A DNA stretch of 64,000 nucleotides from a bacterium (GTDB taxonomy: Bacteria; Krumholzibacteriota; Krumholzibacteriia; JACNKJ01), in contig JAAEPZ010000253.1 in NCBI GenBank assembly GCA_024231955.1, positions 434,001 to 498,000 on the forward strand, given 5' to 3'. A program made the translations under genes and the position numbers. Of the stretch, positions 17,891 through 25,598 are shown one piece after another. Numbering within the stretch: the first letter of the stretch is position 1; every line of letters begins with the position of its first letter. Below the pieces are notes generated by a model. It did not search any database. It worked only from the letters and a program-made list of their open reading frames with translations, and had not been told where the DNA came from.

Positions 17891-17907
17891 TTGGCATGTA
17901 GTGTGCA
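17891..17907 (+). promoter_or_regulatory. Sigma-54 promoter of small RNA 1
   Basis: TTGGCATGTAGTGTGCA matches the -24/-12 consensus (TTGGCACG-N4-TTGCA) at all but two positions and has the required GG-N10-GC spacing (GG 17893-17894, GC 17905-17906). The start predicted from the -12 element is 17918, next to the first base of the conserved RNA block at 17919. Confidence 0.75.
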
Positions 17908-17918
17908 AAAGGTAGTTT

Positions 17919-18071
17919 GCCCGAGTATCCGGTATCATTCCAAAGGCTTCAAGAAGGCAGGGCGTCATGGGGATCCTTCCTTCTTCTGAGATCAAGAGAC
18001 CTTGAGGCGCTTGATCTCACGTCAAGAGGAGTGGTGGCAAAGCTCTTCCACATAGTGGAAGAGCTTTTTTT
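17919..18071 (+). ncRNA. Sigma-54-driven small RNA, copy 1 of a convergent pair
   Basis: A 153-nt unit that begins at the predicted sigma-54 start and ends in a terminator. Its first 30 nt are identical to those of copy 2 and contain a direct repeat GTATC-CG-GTATC that would be available for pairing. The segment from TCATGGGG to CTCACGTCA is 60 nt in both copies. Here it folds into a 10-bp perfect stem (TGAGATCAAG with CTTGATCTCA). A lower stem can form between the pyrimidine-rich TCCTTCTT and AAGAGGA. The terminator stem differs entirely from that of copy 2. A 12-codon ORF (MGILPSSEIKRP) lies inside behind GGCAGGG, so a dual-function RNA is possible. No known family recognised. Confidence 0.7.
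18039..18071 (+). terminator. Intrinsic terminator of small RNA 1
   Basis: The stem AAGCTCTTCCA with its complement around CATAG is followed by seven T. It faces the terminator of small RNA 2, with 19 nt between them. Confidence 0.92.
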
Positions 18072-18090
18072 GTGCTCTACCCTGGGCCAT

Positions 18091-18122
18091 AAAAAAAGGC
18101 TCTATCGCAAGCGATAGAGCCT
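18091..18122 (-). terminator. Intrinsic terminator of small RNA 2
   Basis: On the minus strand the stem GGCTCTATCG with its complement around CTTG is followed by seven T. The sequence is unrelated to the terminator of copy 1 although the adjacent upstream block (GGAGTGGTGGC) is identical. Confidence 0.92.
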
Positions 18123-18244
18123 AGCCACCACTCCTTCTGACGTGAGGTCATTTAAATTGCTTAAACAACCTCTAAAGAGAGAAAGGAGTCCCCATGATGC
18201 TCCTGTCCCCCTACAGCCTTTGGAATGATACCGGATACTCGGGC
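18091..18244 (-). ncRNA. Sigma-54-driven small RNA, copy 2 of a convergent pair
   Basis: A 154-nt unit on the minus strand with the same plan as copy 1: identical first 30 nt, conserved TCATGGGGA, conserved CTCACGTCA and GGAGTGGTGGC, then a terminator. The central 60-nt segment has largely different bases but again folds into a hairpin at the same place (GAGGT with ACCTC, extended by GTTTAA/TTAAA). The lower stem pairs ACTCCTT with AAGGAGT. Different bases forming the same stems argue for a conserved RNA structure. A 7-codon ORF (MGTPFSL) lies inside behind a good AGGAG. The pair could in principle be an inverted-repeat element, but the conserved promoters and terminators speak against that. 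Confidence 0.7.
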
Positions 18245-18254
18245 ATATAGGCTT

Positions 18255-18271
18255 ATGCACAGCCTGTGCCA
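18255..18271 (-). promoter_or_regulatory. Sigma-54 promoter of small RNA 2
   Basis: On the minus strand TGGCACAGGCTGTGCA matches the sigma-54 consensus with GG-N10-GC intact (GG 18270-18269, GC 18258-18257). The distance from the GC to the first base of the RNA block is the same as in copy 1, although the 11 bases between differ. Confidence 0.8.
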
Positions 18272-18382
18272 GACAATAATCCACAAGCACGATTCGCCCC
18301 TGCCCTATCCTCTGTGTTTCCAACAAGATAGGAGACGGATTAAAATCAGCTGAATTCCAGGATCAGAGAACTAAATATGCAA

Positions 18383-18425
18383 TGCGTAAAATAGAAGAGG
18401 GTGCGTAAAATTTCTTTACGCACCC
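18383..18425. promoter_or_regulatory. Palindromic candidate activator site upstream of small RNA 2
   Basis: An 11-bp perfect dyad (GGGTGCGTAAA, 5-nt centre, complement) contains GTAAA-N5-TTTAC. A further half-site TGCGTAAA lies 19 nt to the left, about two helical turns away. The centre is about 168 nt from the start of small RNA 2. It could instead be the end hairpin of the small secreted gene at 18457, but neither strand has a T-run after it. The distances of this site and of the 17771 site to their promoters differ by 20 nt, which keeps them on the same helix face. Confidence 0.5.
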
Positions 18426-18456
18426 TGGCAATACTGGATATTCACAATCGTGAAAT

Positions 18457-18825
18457 TTACTCGCCTTTTTCGTTGTGACCGGTGATATCACTGTCGAAGT
18501 TCACGGCCTTACCGTAAGTCCGCCCGAAGAAGAGAGTGATGGGATCCTCCCCTTCAATCAACCACAGGAATTTCACCTGATCTTCATCCCGGATAATGGC
18601 TTCCGAGGGGGTCAACAGGCCAAAAACGTTTTCATCGTTAACGACCGCAAAGTGGATAGTAAGTTTCTGGGTTGTGACAACCACAAACTCCTCTCCATTA
18701 GCCTCGAAGAAGGTCATACCCTCATCCAGAACTATATCGACCCCTCCACCCTCATTGGCAAACACACCCGATACGATTCCAACAAGAAAGAGAACCATAA
18801 GCGAGAGTTTCATTATATTGCGCAT
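18457..18825 (-). CDS. Small secreted protein next to the sigma-54 activator
   Basis: 122 residues. I start at the ATG at 18825 because AAGGATGG lies just upstream and the protein then opens with a clean signal peptide (MRNIMKLSLMVLFLVGIV, cleavage likely after FA). The mature part of about 100 residues is acidic and has no recognised domain; it contains FVVVTTQKLTIHFAV and FLWLIEGEDPITLFF. It follows the activator gene on the same strand by about 75 nt. It may share its transcript and be part of the same circuit, or simply be adjacent. Confidence 0.65.
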   Translation of the reverse strand: MRNIMKLSLMVLFLVGIVSGVFANEGGGVDIVLDEGMTFFEANGEEFVVVTTQKLTIHFAVVNDENVFGLLTPSEAIIRDEDQVKFLWLIEGEDPITLFFGRTYGKAVNFDSDITGHNEKGE

Positions 18826-18899
18826 CCGGAACCATCCTTGATAGTTTTGTGCACTTGGGATATGACACTGTGCGTTCATACACTATCCGCAGTCATGGG

Positions 18900-21800
18900 T
18901 TAAATGTCAACTTCCCTCTTCTGAATTATATCACATTGCTTCAGTCTTCGATAGAGCGTAGGTTTACTAATTCCAAGTAATCTGGCCGCCTGAGCTTTGC
19001 TCCCCACATGTTTGACCAAACTATGAGCCAAAAAAGCCAGAAGAGGTTCCTCCAACGGTTGCTCTTCGGTAAAGTTGCTGGATTGAATCACCATTTCGGC
19101 AACCTCATCCAGGCTGCGGCTTGACAGCGCTTCGACCTCCTCCTCCAGGAAATCCTCCGGCAGATCCTCGATTTGAATTATCAACCCCCGCGACAGAATA
19201 ACACCGGAGTTAATCACATTCTTCATCTGCCTTACATTGCCCGGCCAGGAGTGCTTGAGAAACAACTCCAGGACATCAGGCGACAGACGTTTCAGAGTAA
19301 TATCCTGCTCCCGACAAACCGTCTGCAGGAAGTGATCGATCAGGAGGGGGATATCCTCACGCTTCTCCCTGATCGGGGCCGTTTGGATGCGTAAAACATT
19401 GATCCTGTAGAACAGGTCCTCCCGGAACTGCCCCATCTTGACCTCAAGCGCCAGGTCCTGATTGGTTGCCGCCAGCACCCGCGCTTTGCAGCTGATGCTC
19501 CTCGTCCCGCCGACCCTGGTGAACTGCTTGTTCTGGAGGATTCTCAGCAGTTTGGCCTGCATTTCGACCCCCATTTCACCGATCTCATCCAGGAAAACCG
19601 TACCGTCACCCGCCTCCTCGAAAACACCGATGTGCCGGTGACTGGCTCCCGTGAACGATCCACGCTCATGCCCGAACAGGGTACTCTCCAGCAAAGTTGC
19701 CGGGATAGACGCACAGTTCACGGGGAGGAACGGTTTCTCCATCCTGCCACTGAAATGGATACTCCGGGCAACCTCCTCCTTGCCGGTACCCGATTCCCCG
19801 GTAATCAGCACTGTTGCGTCAACATCCTTCACCTGGCTTATCAGTTTGCGCAGGCGCTGCATATCACGCCCCTTGCCGATCAGATTGAAGCTCTTGGGGG
19901 TGGATTCTCCTCGCGGTTCTCCGGCGTCCGATTCCTGTATTCGATAACTATGAAGACCGTGCGAGAACATCCGCAAAGAGACCAGTCTGGCAAAGCTGGC
20001 CAGGAAATCCAGTTCATCCGCATCGCAGTCACCCATATCCCTCTCCAGCGCCAGTACGGCACAGATCACTTCGTCCGAGGATATCGGTATCTGTAACCGT
20101 TGACGCACGCCCCCCTCGATCTCCACGGATTCGGCCGTGGGTGAAGCGTCGCCCCCCCCCGCTCTCCTCGCACTCTCGAGCCATTGCTCTTCATCGGGAA
20201 AGCTCTGCGTGGAGATCATCTCGACATCGGGCAGCTGGGGAAACGGTCTGAGCAGACAGATGGCCAAGCGATGGTAGTTGAATGATGACTGCAACAATGC
20301 CAGGATCTTGTGTATCAACTCCTCAAGCTCCCCCTGTCCACTTATCAGATTCAGGATCTGATACAGACTGGCCAGACGCTCCTTCCCCTCACCTTTGATC
20401 CTGTCCGTAAAATAACCTACATGCTGCTGCAATCGGACCTGCAGCGAATCCCATTCGGATATCATGGCGGTGACCTTCCGACGCTCGATGATCTCCGTCG
20501 CCTGCCGCAGGCACTCCCGCGCCTCAACCTCCAGACCATGATCCAGCTGCAGCAGACCTATCCTGCAATATACTCGCGCCAGCCACTCGTACTTATCCAG
20601 AGTCGAGAGGATATCCGCAGCCATTTCGAAGGATTTGACCGCGGCGACCTTATCCTTCAGAGCCAGCCAGTAGTCCCCTTCGAATATCCGGATTCTCGCC
20701 TCCTCAAACCGATCACCGACCTTCCAACTGACCTCCAGCCCCTCCTTGATCGTCTGCTGCGCTTTGCCCAGATTCCCCTGAGCCAGCAACACCGACGTCA
20801 AGCGGCGCAGGTTTGTCGTCAAACCGGTATGCGCTTCGATCTCGCGACAGGTCTTGATCGCCTCATCCAGGTAGCGCTGCGCCTCATCGTATTCCTCCCG
20901 CTCCAGGGAGATCTCCCCGAGGAGCCCCGTCACTTCGGAGCCGATCTGGACATTGCCGACCGTACGGTTTAGCTCCAGACACTCCAGACACTGCCCCCGC
21001 GCAGTATCAAGATCGTTCATCATCTCGAAGCTGATCAATGCGACATTGTAGAGACTGACCAGATAGCCGGGATAGTTCTTGAGCCGCTTCTTGATGGCCA
21101 TGCTGCGCTTGAAATAATCGATAGCGAGCGGCAAGCGCTCGGTCCAGCGGTAGAGATTGCCCAGATTATTGAGGCTGGCGGCGATACTGTTCTCGTTCCC
21201 GGCCCGTTCCCGCAAGGCCAGCGCTCGTTTGTAGTAGGTCTCGGCCTCGGTCCAGTTCGCCAGGGCCCATTGGGCGGCCCCAAGCGTATTGTATGTCTGT
21301 CCCAGCTCCAGGTAATCCTTCTGAGGGTCAAATAGCCTGAGTGCAGCCTCGCAGCGCTCGACTGCCGCATCGTGCTGCCCCAACCGATAGTACATCCAGG
21401 CCAGGTCATTATAGAGAACGCCCCGTTCACGTGCGGAGAAATCTTCGCTAAAGGCATCGAGGATTCGTCCAAGGTATTTTACTCCAAGGGCGAATTCGCC
21501 ACGATTCTCACTGATATCGGCCAGACAGCGCACGAGTTCACTTACCGCCGGCAGGGTGACGGCCTCCCCCAGCAGAGGCAATTCCGGCTTCTTGCCCGAC
21601 TCCAGCATCAGTTCATCGACAAACTTAGGGTTACCGGTCAGGGATTGCAGCCCTCGCTGCAGTATCTTTTCGGCCTCATCCACCCGCCCCTGCCGCAAAT
21701 GCTGTCGTCCCAGATGGAGGAAGACAATCCGTTTGCCTACGGTACTCAACTCCCTTTCGACCTTCTCGATAACCAGAGCCGACGCCAACCCATCGACCAA

Positions 21801-23429
21801 AGGTTCGGAGTCCTGCTTGATCGCCCATTTGAACAGGTCCAGCCCATCGCGCGCCGCCCGCTTCCACATCTCCGCCCCCAAGAGATGCTTGAAGTGGAGT
21901 ATAGAGCGGATCGGATTCTTGGCGACAGGAGCATTGCTCTCGAACAAGCTGATGCAAAGGCGATGCAGCTCCATTATCCGTGCATGGGCAATGGTCGATT
22001 TGATATGCTTCCGCCAGAGGGGATCGCTCAAAGTTACCCGTTGTCCCCAGCCACCCTCAACGGGATCAATCCCCGTGCGCCAGCTCAACCCCAATTCAAG
22101 CTCCAGGTGCTCAATCAGGTCGAACAGTTCCATCTCCTCCACCGGGAAGATCCTGGCCAAAAGAGACAGGGAGATGGGCTCCTCCTGGAGGGACAGAATC
22201 TCCAGCAAGGGGATATACTGTCGATCCACCCCAGCCAGAATTTCGGGGTAATTCGGCGATTCCGACACAGCCAATTCAATTGTGGCCTCATGCAGAAACG
22301 GCAGATCCCGCAGAGTCGCCAGAAACTGCTTCTCCAACCCGGGATCGTCAACAAGTCTTCCGGCGTCATAGACGATGAAGAAGCGCTCGCGGGGCTCTCT
22401 GTTTGCGAGCCGCTTCCAGAGAGGGTTGAGTAGGAGGCTTGGGCTTGAGATCTCCTCCAGCATGAAGAAGGTCCTGATACGGTTGGCCTTGGTTCGCCCT
22501 TTGAGCCAGAACGTCCCCATCCCCTCCAGCCCCTGTTCGGCGTTCAGCCCCAGCCAGTCCTCGAGATTGCTGCAGCAGTTGCTGAGTGAGCCTCCAGCGA
22601 CATCCACCCCCAGCAATACGCTCCGCCCCTGCCGCCAGGCACGCACTGCATCCTCCAGCAGCTCTTCGATCTCCGGAGTCAAGTTTGCCGCCTCAGGAAC
22701 GCTGCTCAACCGATCACCGGCTCCGACGTCATCACGACCGTCTCCGGAGATCGGGCAACTCTCCCAAACGGATTGCAGTGTTGGGCGCAGTTTGTGATCT
22801 CGATCAAGGAGCGAAGGGAGGACATCCGCACGGAACGTTTCCCACTCCGGATGGCCGACAGTCACCCTCTCAATCAGGCGTCCAAGGCCATAGATATCCG
22901 CCGCTCCCGTATTGCCGCTACCCCAGCGTAATTCGGGGGCACATGCGTCGGCGTCCGCCCCCCCCTCCAGAAGACTGGGATAGTGGAGGTAGACTGGCGG
23001 CAGGTAGAGGGGACGGCCGTCGGTGCGCCGCCAAATCAACTCCGGGGGCAGGTGGAAGAGACGGATCCCCTTATCTCTGCATCTGTCCAGATCCATCATC
23101 ACCCCCTGCAGGAGGTTGGCCAACTCGTCCTGCTCGATTGGCAACCGGATAGGGGCCATGCTCGCCTCGACCAGAGCCAGAACATAGAGGGAATCGTCAT
23201 GATGCCCGACCAGACATCTGGGGATGGCATCCCCGAGCGCTTTGCGGAACCGTGCCTGCCGGTAGTTGAAGGTGTGGGGATCAAGAAGCAGTTTATCCCC
23301 GGGAGGATACAGGAACAGGATTCCGCTCTGTCCCACCAGTATATCGCTGACCCGCCAGGCGCTGTACAATGAAGTTTCATACAGAGCTTCATCAACGTGA
23401 TATCGAGACAGGAAGATCTGTCCAATCAT
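18900..23429 (-). CDS. Sigma-54-dependent transcriptional activator with pseudokinase-like, TPR and GAF sensory parts
   Basis: 1509 residues. The C-terminal third is a complete bacterial enhancer-binding protein: Walker A GESGTGKE (about 1211-1218), the sigma-54 contact loop GSFTGA (1257-1262, the common Ser variant of GAFTGA), Walker B GTVFLDEIGEM (1276-1286), FREDLFYRI (about 1335), WPGNVRQ (1395-1401) and a Fis-type HTH ending in LGISKPTLYRRL. It is preceded by a GAF-like domain (about 1020-1180) and a long TPR array (about 560-1000). Residues 1-220 have the spacing of a protein kinase (RYHVDEAL, DIYGLGRLI, LLDRDHKLRPT) but lack the catalytic Lys, HRD and DFG. Residues about 260-480 look like an AAA-type module without a P-loop. 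No receiver domain is present, so control is probably by ligand or protein binding. Confidence 0.92.
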   Translation of the reverse strand: MIGQIFLSRYHVDEALYETSLYSAWRVSDILVGQSGILFLYPPGDKLLLDPHTFNYRQARFRKALGDAIPRCLVGHHDDSLYVLALVEASMAPIRLPIEQDELANLLQGVMMDLDRCRDKGIRLFHLPPELIWRRTDGRPLYLPPVYLHYPSLLEGGADADACAPELRWGSGNTGAADIYGLGRLIERVTVGHPEWETFRADVLPSLLDRDHKLRPTLQSVWESCPISGDGRDDVGAGDRLSSVPEAANLTPEIEELLEDAVRAWRQGRSVLLGVDVAGGSLSNCCSNLEDWLGLNAEQGLEGMGTFWLKGRTKANRIRTFFMLEEISSPSLLLNPLWKRLANREPRERFFIVYDAGRLVDDPGLEKQFLATLRDLPFLHEATIELAVSESPNYPEILAGVDRQYIPLLEILSLQEEPISLSLLARIFPVEEMELFDLIEHLELELGLSWRTGIDPVEGGWGQRVTLSDPLWRKHIKSTIAHARIMELHRLCISLFESNAPVAKNPIRSILHFKHLLGAEMWKRAARDGLDLFKWAIKQDSEPLVDGLASALVIEKVERELSTVGKRIVFLHLGRQHLRQGRVDEAEKILQRGLQSLTGNPKFVDELMLESGKKPELPLLGEAVTLPAVSELVRCLADISENRGEFALGVKYLGRILDAFSEDFSARERGVLYNDLAWMYYRLGQHDAAVERCEAALRLFDPQKDYLELGQTYNTLGAAQWALANWTEAETYYKRALALRERAGNENSIAASLNNLGNLYRWTERLPLAIDYFKRSMAIKKRLKNYPGYLVSLYNVALISFEMMNDLDTARGQCLECLELNRTVGNVQIGSEVTGLLGEISLEREEYDEAQRYLDEAIKTCREIEAHTGLTTNLRRLTSVLLAQGNLGKAQQTIKEGLEVSWKVGDRFEEARIRIFEGDYWLALKDKVAAVKSFEMAADILSTLDKYEWLARVYCRIGLLQLDHGLEVEARECLRQATEIIERRKVTAMISEWDSLQVRLQQHVGYFTDRIKGEGKERLASLYQILNLISGQGELEELIHKILALLQSSFNYHRLAICLLRPFPQLPDVEMISTQSFPDEEQWLESARRAGGGDASPTAESVEIEGGVRQRLQIPISSDEVICAVLALERDMGDCDADELDFLASFARLVSLRMFSHGLHSYRIQESDAGEPRGESTPKSFNLIGKGRDMQRLRKLISQVKDVDATVLITGESGTGKEEVARSIHFSGRMEKPFLPVNCASIPATLLESTLFGHERGSFTGASHRHIGVFEEAGDGTVFLDEIGEMGVEMQAKLLRILQNKQFTRVGGTRSISCKARVLAATNQDLALEVKMGQFREDLFYRINVLRIQTAPIREKREDIPLLIDHFLQTVCREQDITLKRLSPDVLELFLKHSWPGNVRQMKNVINSGVILSRGLIIQIEDLPEDFLEEEVEALSSRSLDEVAEMVIQSSNFTEEQPLEEPLLAFLAHSLVKHVGSKAQAARLLGISKPTLYRRLKQCDIIQKREVDI

Positions 23430-23460
23430 GGGGTATTGCTCCTAATCCGATCCTGAACCG

Positions 23461-23475
23461 GTAAAGATACTTTAC
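23461..23475. promoter_or_regulatory. Dyad upstream of the sigma-54 activator gene, possible autoregulatory site
   Basis: A perfect GTAAA-GATAC-TTTAC dyad 32-46 nt upstream of the activator start codon, with a further TTTAC half-site at 23486. It shares arms and spacing with the dyad upstream of small RNA 2. A position this close to the start suits negative autoregulation by the encoded Fis-type HTH. The divergent beta-helix gene could also respond. Confidence 0.5.
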
Positions 23476-23615
23476 GTCCAACGATTTTACCGCATGATGA
23501 CTCCGACTTCCAGTCTTCCTGGCCGAAAAGTGGATCTTTGCTGGTTTTCGACCACTAAGCTGGTTATTCTTCTTTTCAGACCATGTTACGGAACCCAGTG
23601 GAAGGAACGCCCCCA

Positions 23616-24443
23616 ATGTCTTCACGACTTCTCTGTTTCGCCTTTCTTGTTATTCTAGTTACAGTTGCATGCTCCGAGAAGAACAGTCCCACCGAGGCCG
23701 GGAGTGTCACGCTACAGGTCCCCGATGATTACGGGACAATCTCCGCAGCGGCAGCTCAGGCGCAGGCAGGCGACTGCATAGTCGTAAAATATATCACCGG
23801 TGGTTATGAAGAGGATATCACCCTGCCGCCGGGCGTGAGCATGAAGGCCTGGACCAATACCAACGGCATGCGCCCCGGCTATCCGAAGATCGAGGGTGAG
23901 GTAACGGTTTTCGATTCCGATGAGAGGACCATCATCGAGGGTTTCCACATTGAAAACGACGCTGGCAACGGTCTCACCGTCCTCAACAGCAGCGCCAGGA
24001 TCCGGGAATGCTGGCTTCAGCGCTGTGGCGGCGCAGGTATCTCGCTCTCCGGCTTCTCGCCTGTTCACATCAATGACTGCGATCTCGACAGCTGCGGCAC
24101 CGGCGTCCTGATCAGGGACATCGGCCCCGGCCAGGGTGGGCACTACAGCCGCGACATCTATGATGACGATGGAGCCGCCAGGATATCCGGATGCAACTTC
24201 CTGAAAAACGGCGATCCGCAGAACAGCCGACACGTTGTCTTCCACAATGTCGCAGTCGGGGATACGGTGTATGTCTCCCATAACTACTGGCAGGGATCCA
24301 ATTTCTATGTCTACAACACGGACGATTTCTCTCAGGACGGGATAATAGACACACGTGATGATTACAGTATTTTTGGTCTGGCTGATACCGAGTACTCGTT
24401 CTACTGGAATACCGGTGCATACGCCAGAGACTGGAATGACTGA
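23616..24443 (+). CDS. Lipoprotein with right-handed parallel beta-helix
   Basis: 275 residues. Of two in-frame ATGs I prefer the second, which follows GGAAGGAA and gives a compact signal ending in the lipobox TVAC. The mature protein has the regular short hydrophobic/Asn/Gly pattern of parallel beta-helices (IIEGFHIEND, GLTVLNSSARIREC, ISLSGFSPVHINDCDL, VLIRDI), related to pectate-lyase-like folds. No catalytic residues are evident, so it may bind glycans or be structural. It overlaps the apbE start by 8 nt. Confidence 0.75.
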   Translation: MSSRLLCFAFLVILVTVACSEKNSPTEAGSVTLQVPDDYGTISAAAAQAQAGDCIVVKYITGGYEEDITLPPGVSMKAWTNTNGMRPGYPKIEGEVTVFDSDERTIIEGFHIENDAGNGLTVLNSSARIRECWLQRCGGAGISLSGFSPVHINDCDLDSCGTGVLIRDIGPGQGGHYSRDIYDDDGAARISGCNFLKNGDPQNSRHVVFHNVAVGDTVYVSHNYWQGSNFYVYNTDDFSQDGIIDTRDDYSIFGLADTEYSFYWNTGAYARDWND

Positions 24444-25512
24444 CCGCCGCGCGCCACTGCGTCGGTTGCTGAGCGCTCTGGTCATCCTGACCTGCCTGAC
24501 AACCTCCTGCTCGCTTCGGGTGGAGCCGCCCGTTGAACGTGAGTTCAGCACTATGGGGACGATTGCACGCATCGAGCTCCATGATCCCGGGGCCACACAG
24601 GATCTGGGGACCTCCGCCCGGACGGCCGTAGCCGCCGTCTTCGATTCCGTAAGCGTTTTGATGAACACCTGGAGTCCCGATTCCGAGATCTCCCGGCTGA
24701 ATCGCGCCCCCGCCGATTCCGAGATTACACTCTCACCCTGGCTGAGCCGCTGCCTGGCTCGCGCCGAACAGGCGTACGCCATCAGCGGTGGAGCCTTTGA
24801 TCCCACCGCCGAATCCCTGATGCGACTCTGGGGCTTCTATCGCCGCGAGGGTCATCTGCCGATCCAGAGTGAGATCGATGCCGCCTTGGCTCAGATGGGT
24901 CATTTCTCCCACGACCCTGCAACTCGGTTGCTGACCAAGGGGACCTCCACAACCGCGTTCGATCTCGGGGGCATCGCCAAGGGATTCGCAGTGGACCGCG
25001 CCGTCGCAGAGCTGAGAGCGCTGGGGTGCGACAGTGCGCTTGTCGATCTGGGCGGGAATCTGTTCTGCCTGGGCAGTGCCCGGGGCAAGACCGGTTGGCG
25101 CGTGGGCATACGCGATCCCGAAAACAAAGAGCAGTTCTTCGCGGGTGTCACGATCAGTGGGCGTGCTGTGGCAACCAGCGGCTCCTATGAACGCTTCGTG
25201 ACTATCGACGGCAGGCAATACGGGCATATCATGAACCCTGCCACAGGCCGTCCGGCGACAGGGCTGCTCAGCGCCACGGTGATCAGCTCCGAGGCGGTAC
25301 TCAGCGACGCCCTCTCCACCGCGCTCTTCGTCCTGGGACCGGTCGCAGCGCTTGACCTCCTGGCGACCCCCGTCATGCAAGACATCCAGGCCGTGCTGGT
25401 TCTGACCCCCGAGGGTCGGGGTAAAACCCGGGTGCTGGCGACACGATCCCTGACGGACAACCTCACCCTGCTCCCCCAATACCGGAAACGCTATACACTC
25501 GAATTCTTTTAA
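24436..25512 (+). CDS. apbE: FAD:protein FMN transferase ApbE (lipoprotein)
   Basis: 358 residues. A lipobox (TTSC) anchors it outside the cytoplasmic membrane. ApbE attaches FMN from FAD to Thr/Ser in target proteins. Family segments seen are EFSTMGTIARIEL, FDPTAESLMRLWGF, FDLGGIAKGFAVDRA, ALVDLGGN and YGHIMNPATGRP, which includes metal-site residues. It faces the rnf operon across a shared terminator. Two Rnf subunits carry the ApbE target motif (T164 of RnfG, T190 of RnfD), so they are its likely substrates. Confidence 0.95.
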   Translation: MTDRRAPLRRLLSALVILTCLTTSCSLRVEPPVEREFSTMGTIARIELHDPGATQDLGTSARTAVAAVFDSVSVLMNTWSPDSEISRLNRAPADSEITLSPWLSRCLARAEQAYAISGGAFDPTAESLMRLWGFYRREGHLPIQSEIDAALAQMGHFSHDPATRLLTKGTSTTAFDLGGIAKGFAVDRAVAELRALGCDSALVDLGGNLFCLGSARGKTGWRVGIRDPENKEQFFAGVTISGRAVATSGSYERFVTIDGRQYGHIMNPATGRPATGLLSATVISSEAVLSDALSTALFVLGPVAALDLLATPVMQDIQAVLVLTPEGRGKTRVLATRSLTDNLTLLPQYRKRYTLEFF

Positions 25513-25542
25513 GTCGCGTGTCGCTGCACCCCGCCTGCTACG

Positions 25543-25574
25543 ACAAAGCCCGCGTCTGACGACGCGGGCTTTGT
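25543..25574. terminator. Bidirectional terminator between apbE and rnfE
   Basis: A 14-bp perfect stem (ACAAAGCCCGCGTC with its complement) around TGAC. The short T-runs lie inside the stem end, so it can serve both convergent transcripts. Confidence 0.75.
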
Positions 25575-25598
25575 TGCAGGATCGCCAAGTCTCTCCGG

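Noticed and set aside
17917..18117. 66-codon frame running through small RNA 1 as a protein gene
   Set aside because: It starts at a TTG at the predicted transcript start, runs through the terminator, and in copy 2 the shared 5' block is read in another frame, so the conservation is at RNA level.
17919..18244. Reading the region as a MITE or simple long inverted repeat
   Set aside because: A palindromic element would not be expected to keep two sigma-54 promoters, two different terminators and hairpins of different sequence at equal positions. No target-site duplication was seen. It remains the main alternative.
18399..18425. Hairpin as intrinsic terminator of the small secreted gene
   Set aside because: The stem is strong but neither strand has a T-run after it, and its core matches the dyad upstream of the activator gene, so a protein-binding site is preferred.
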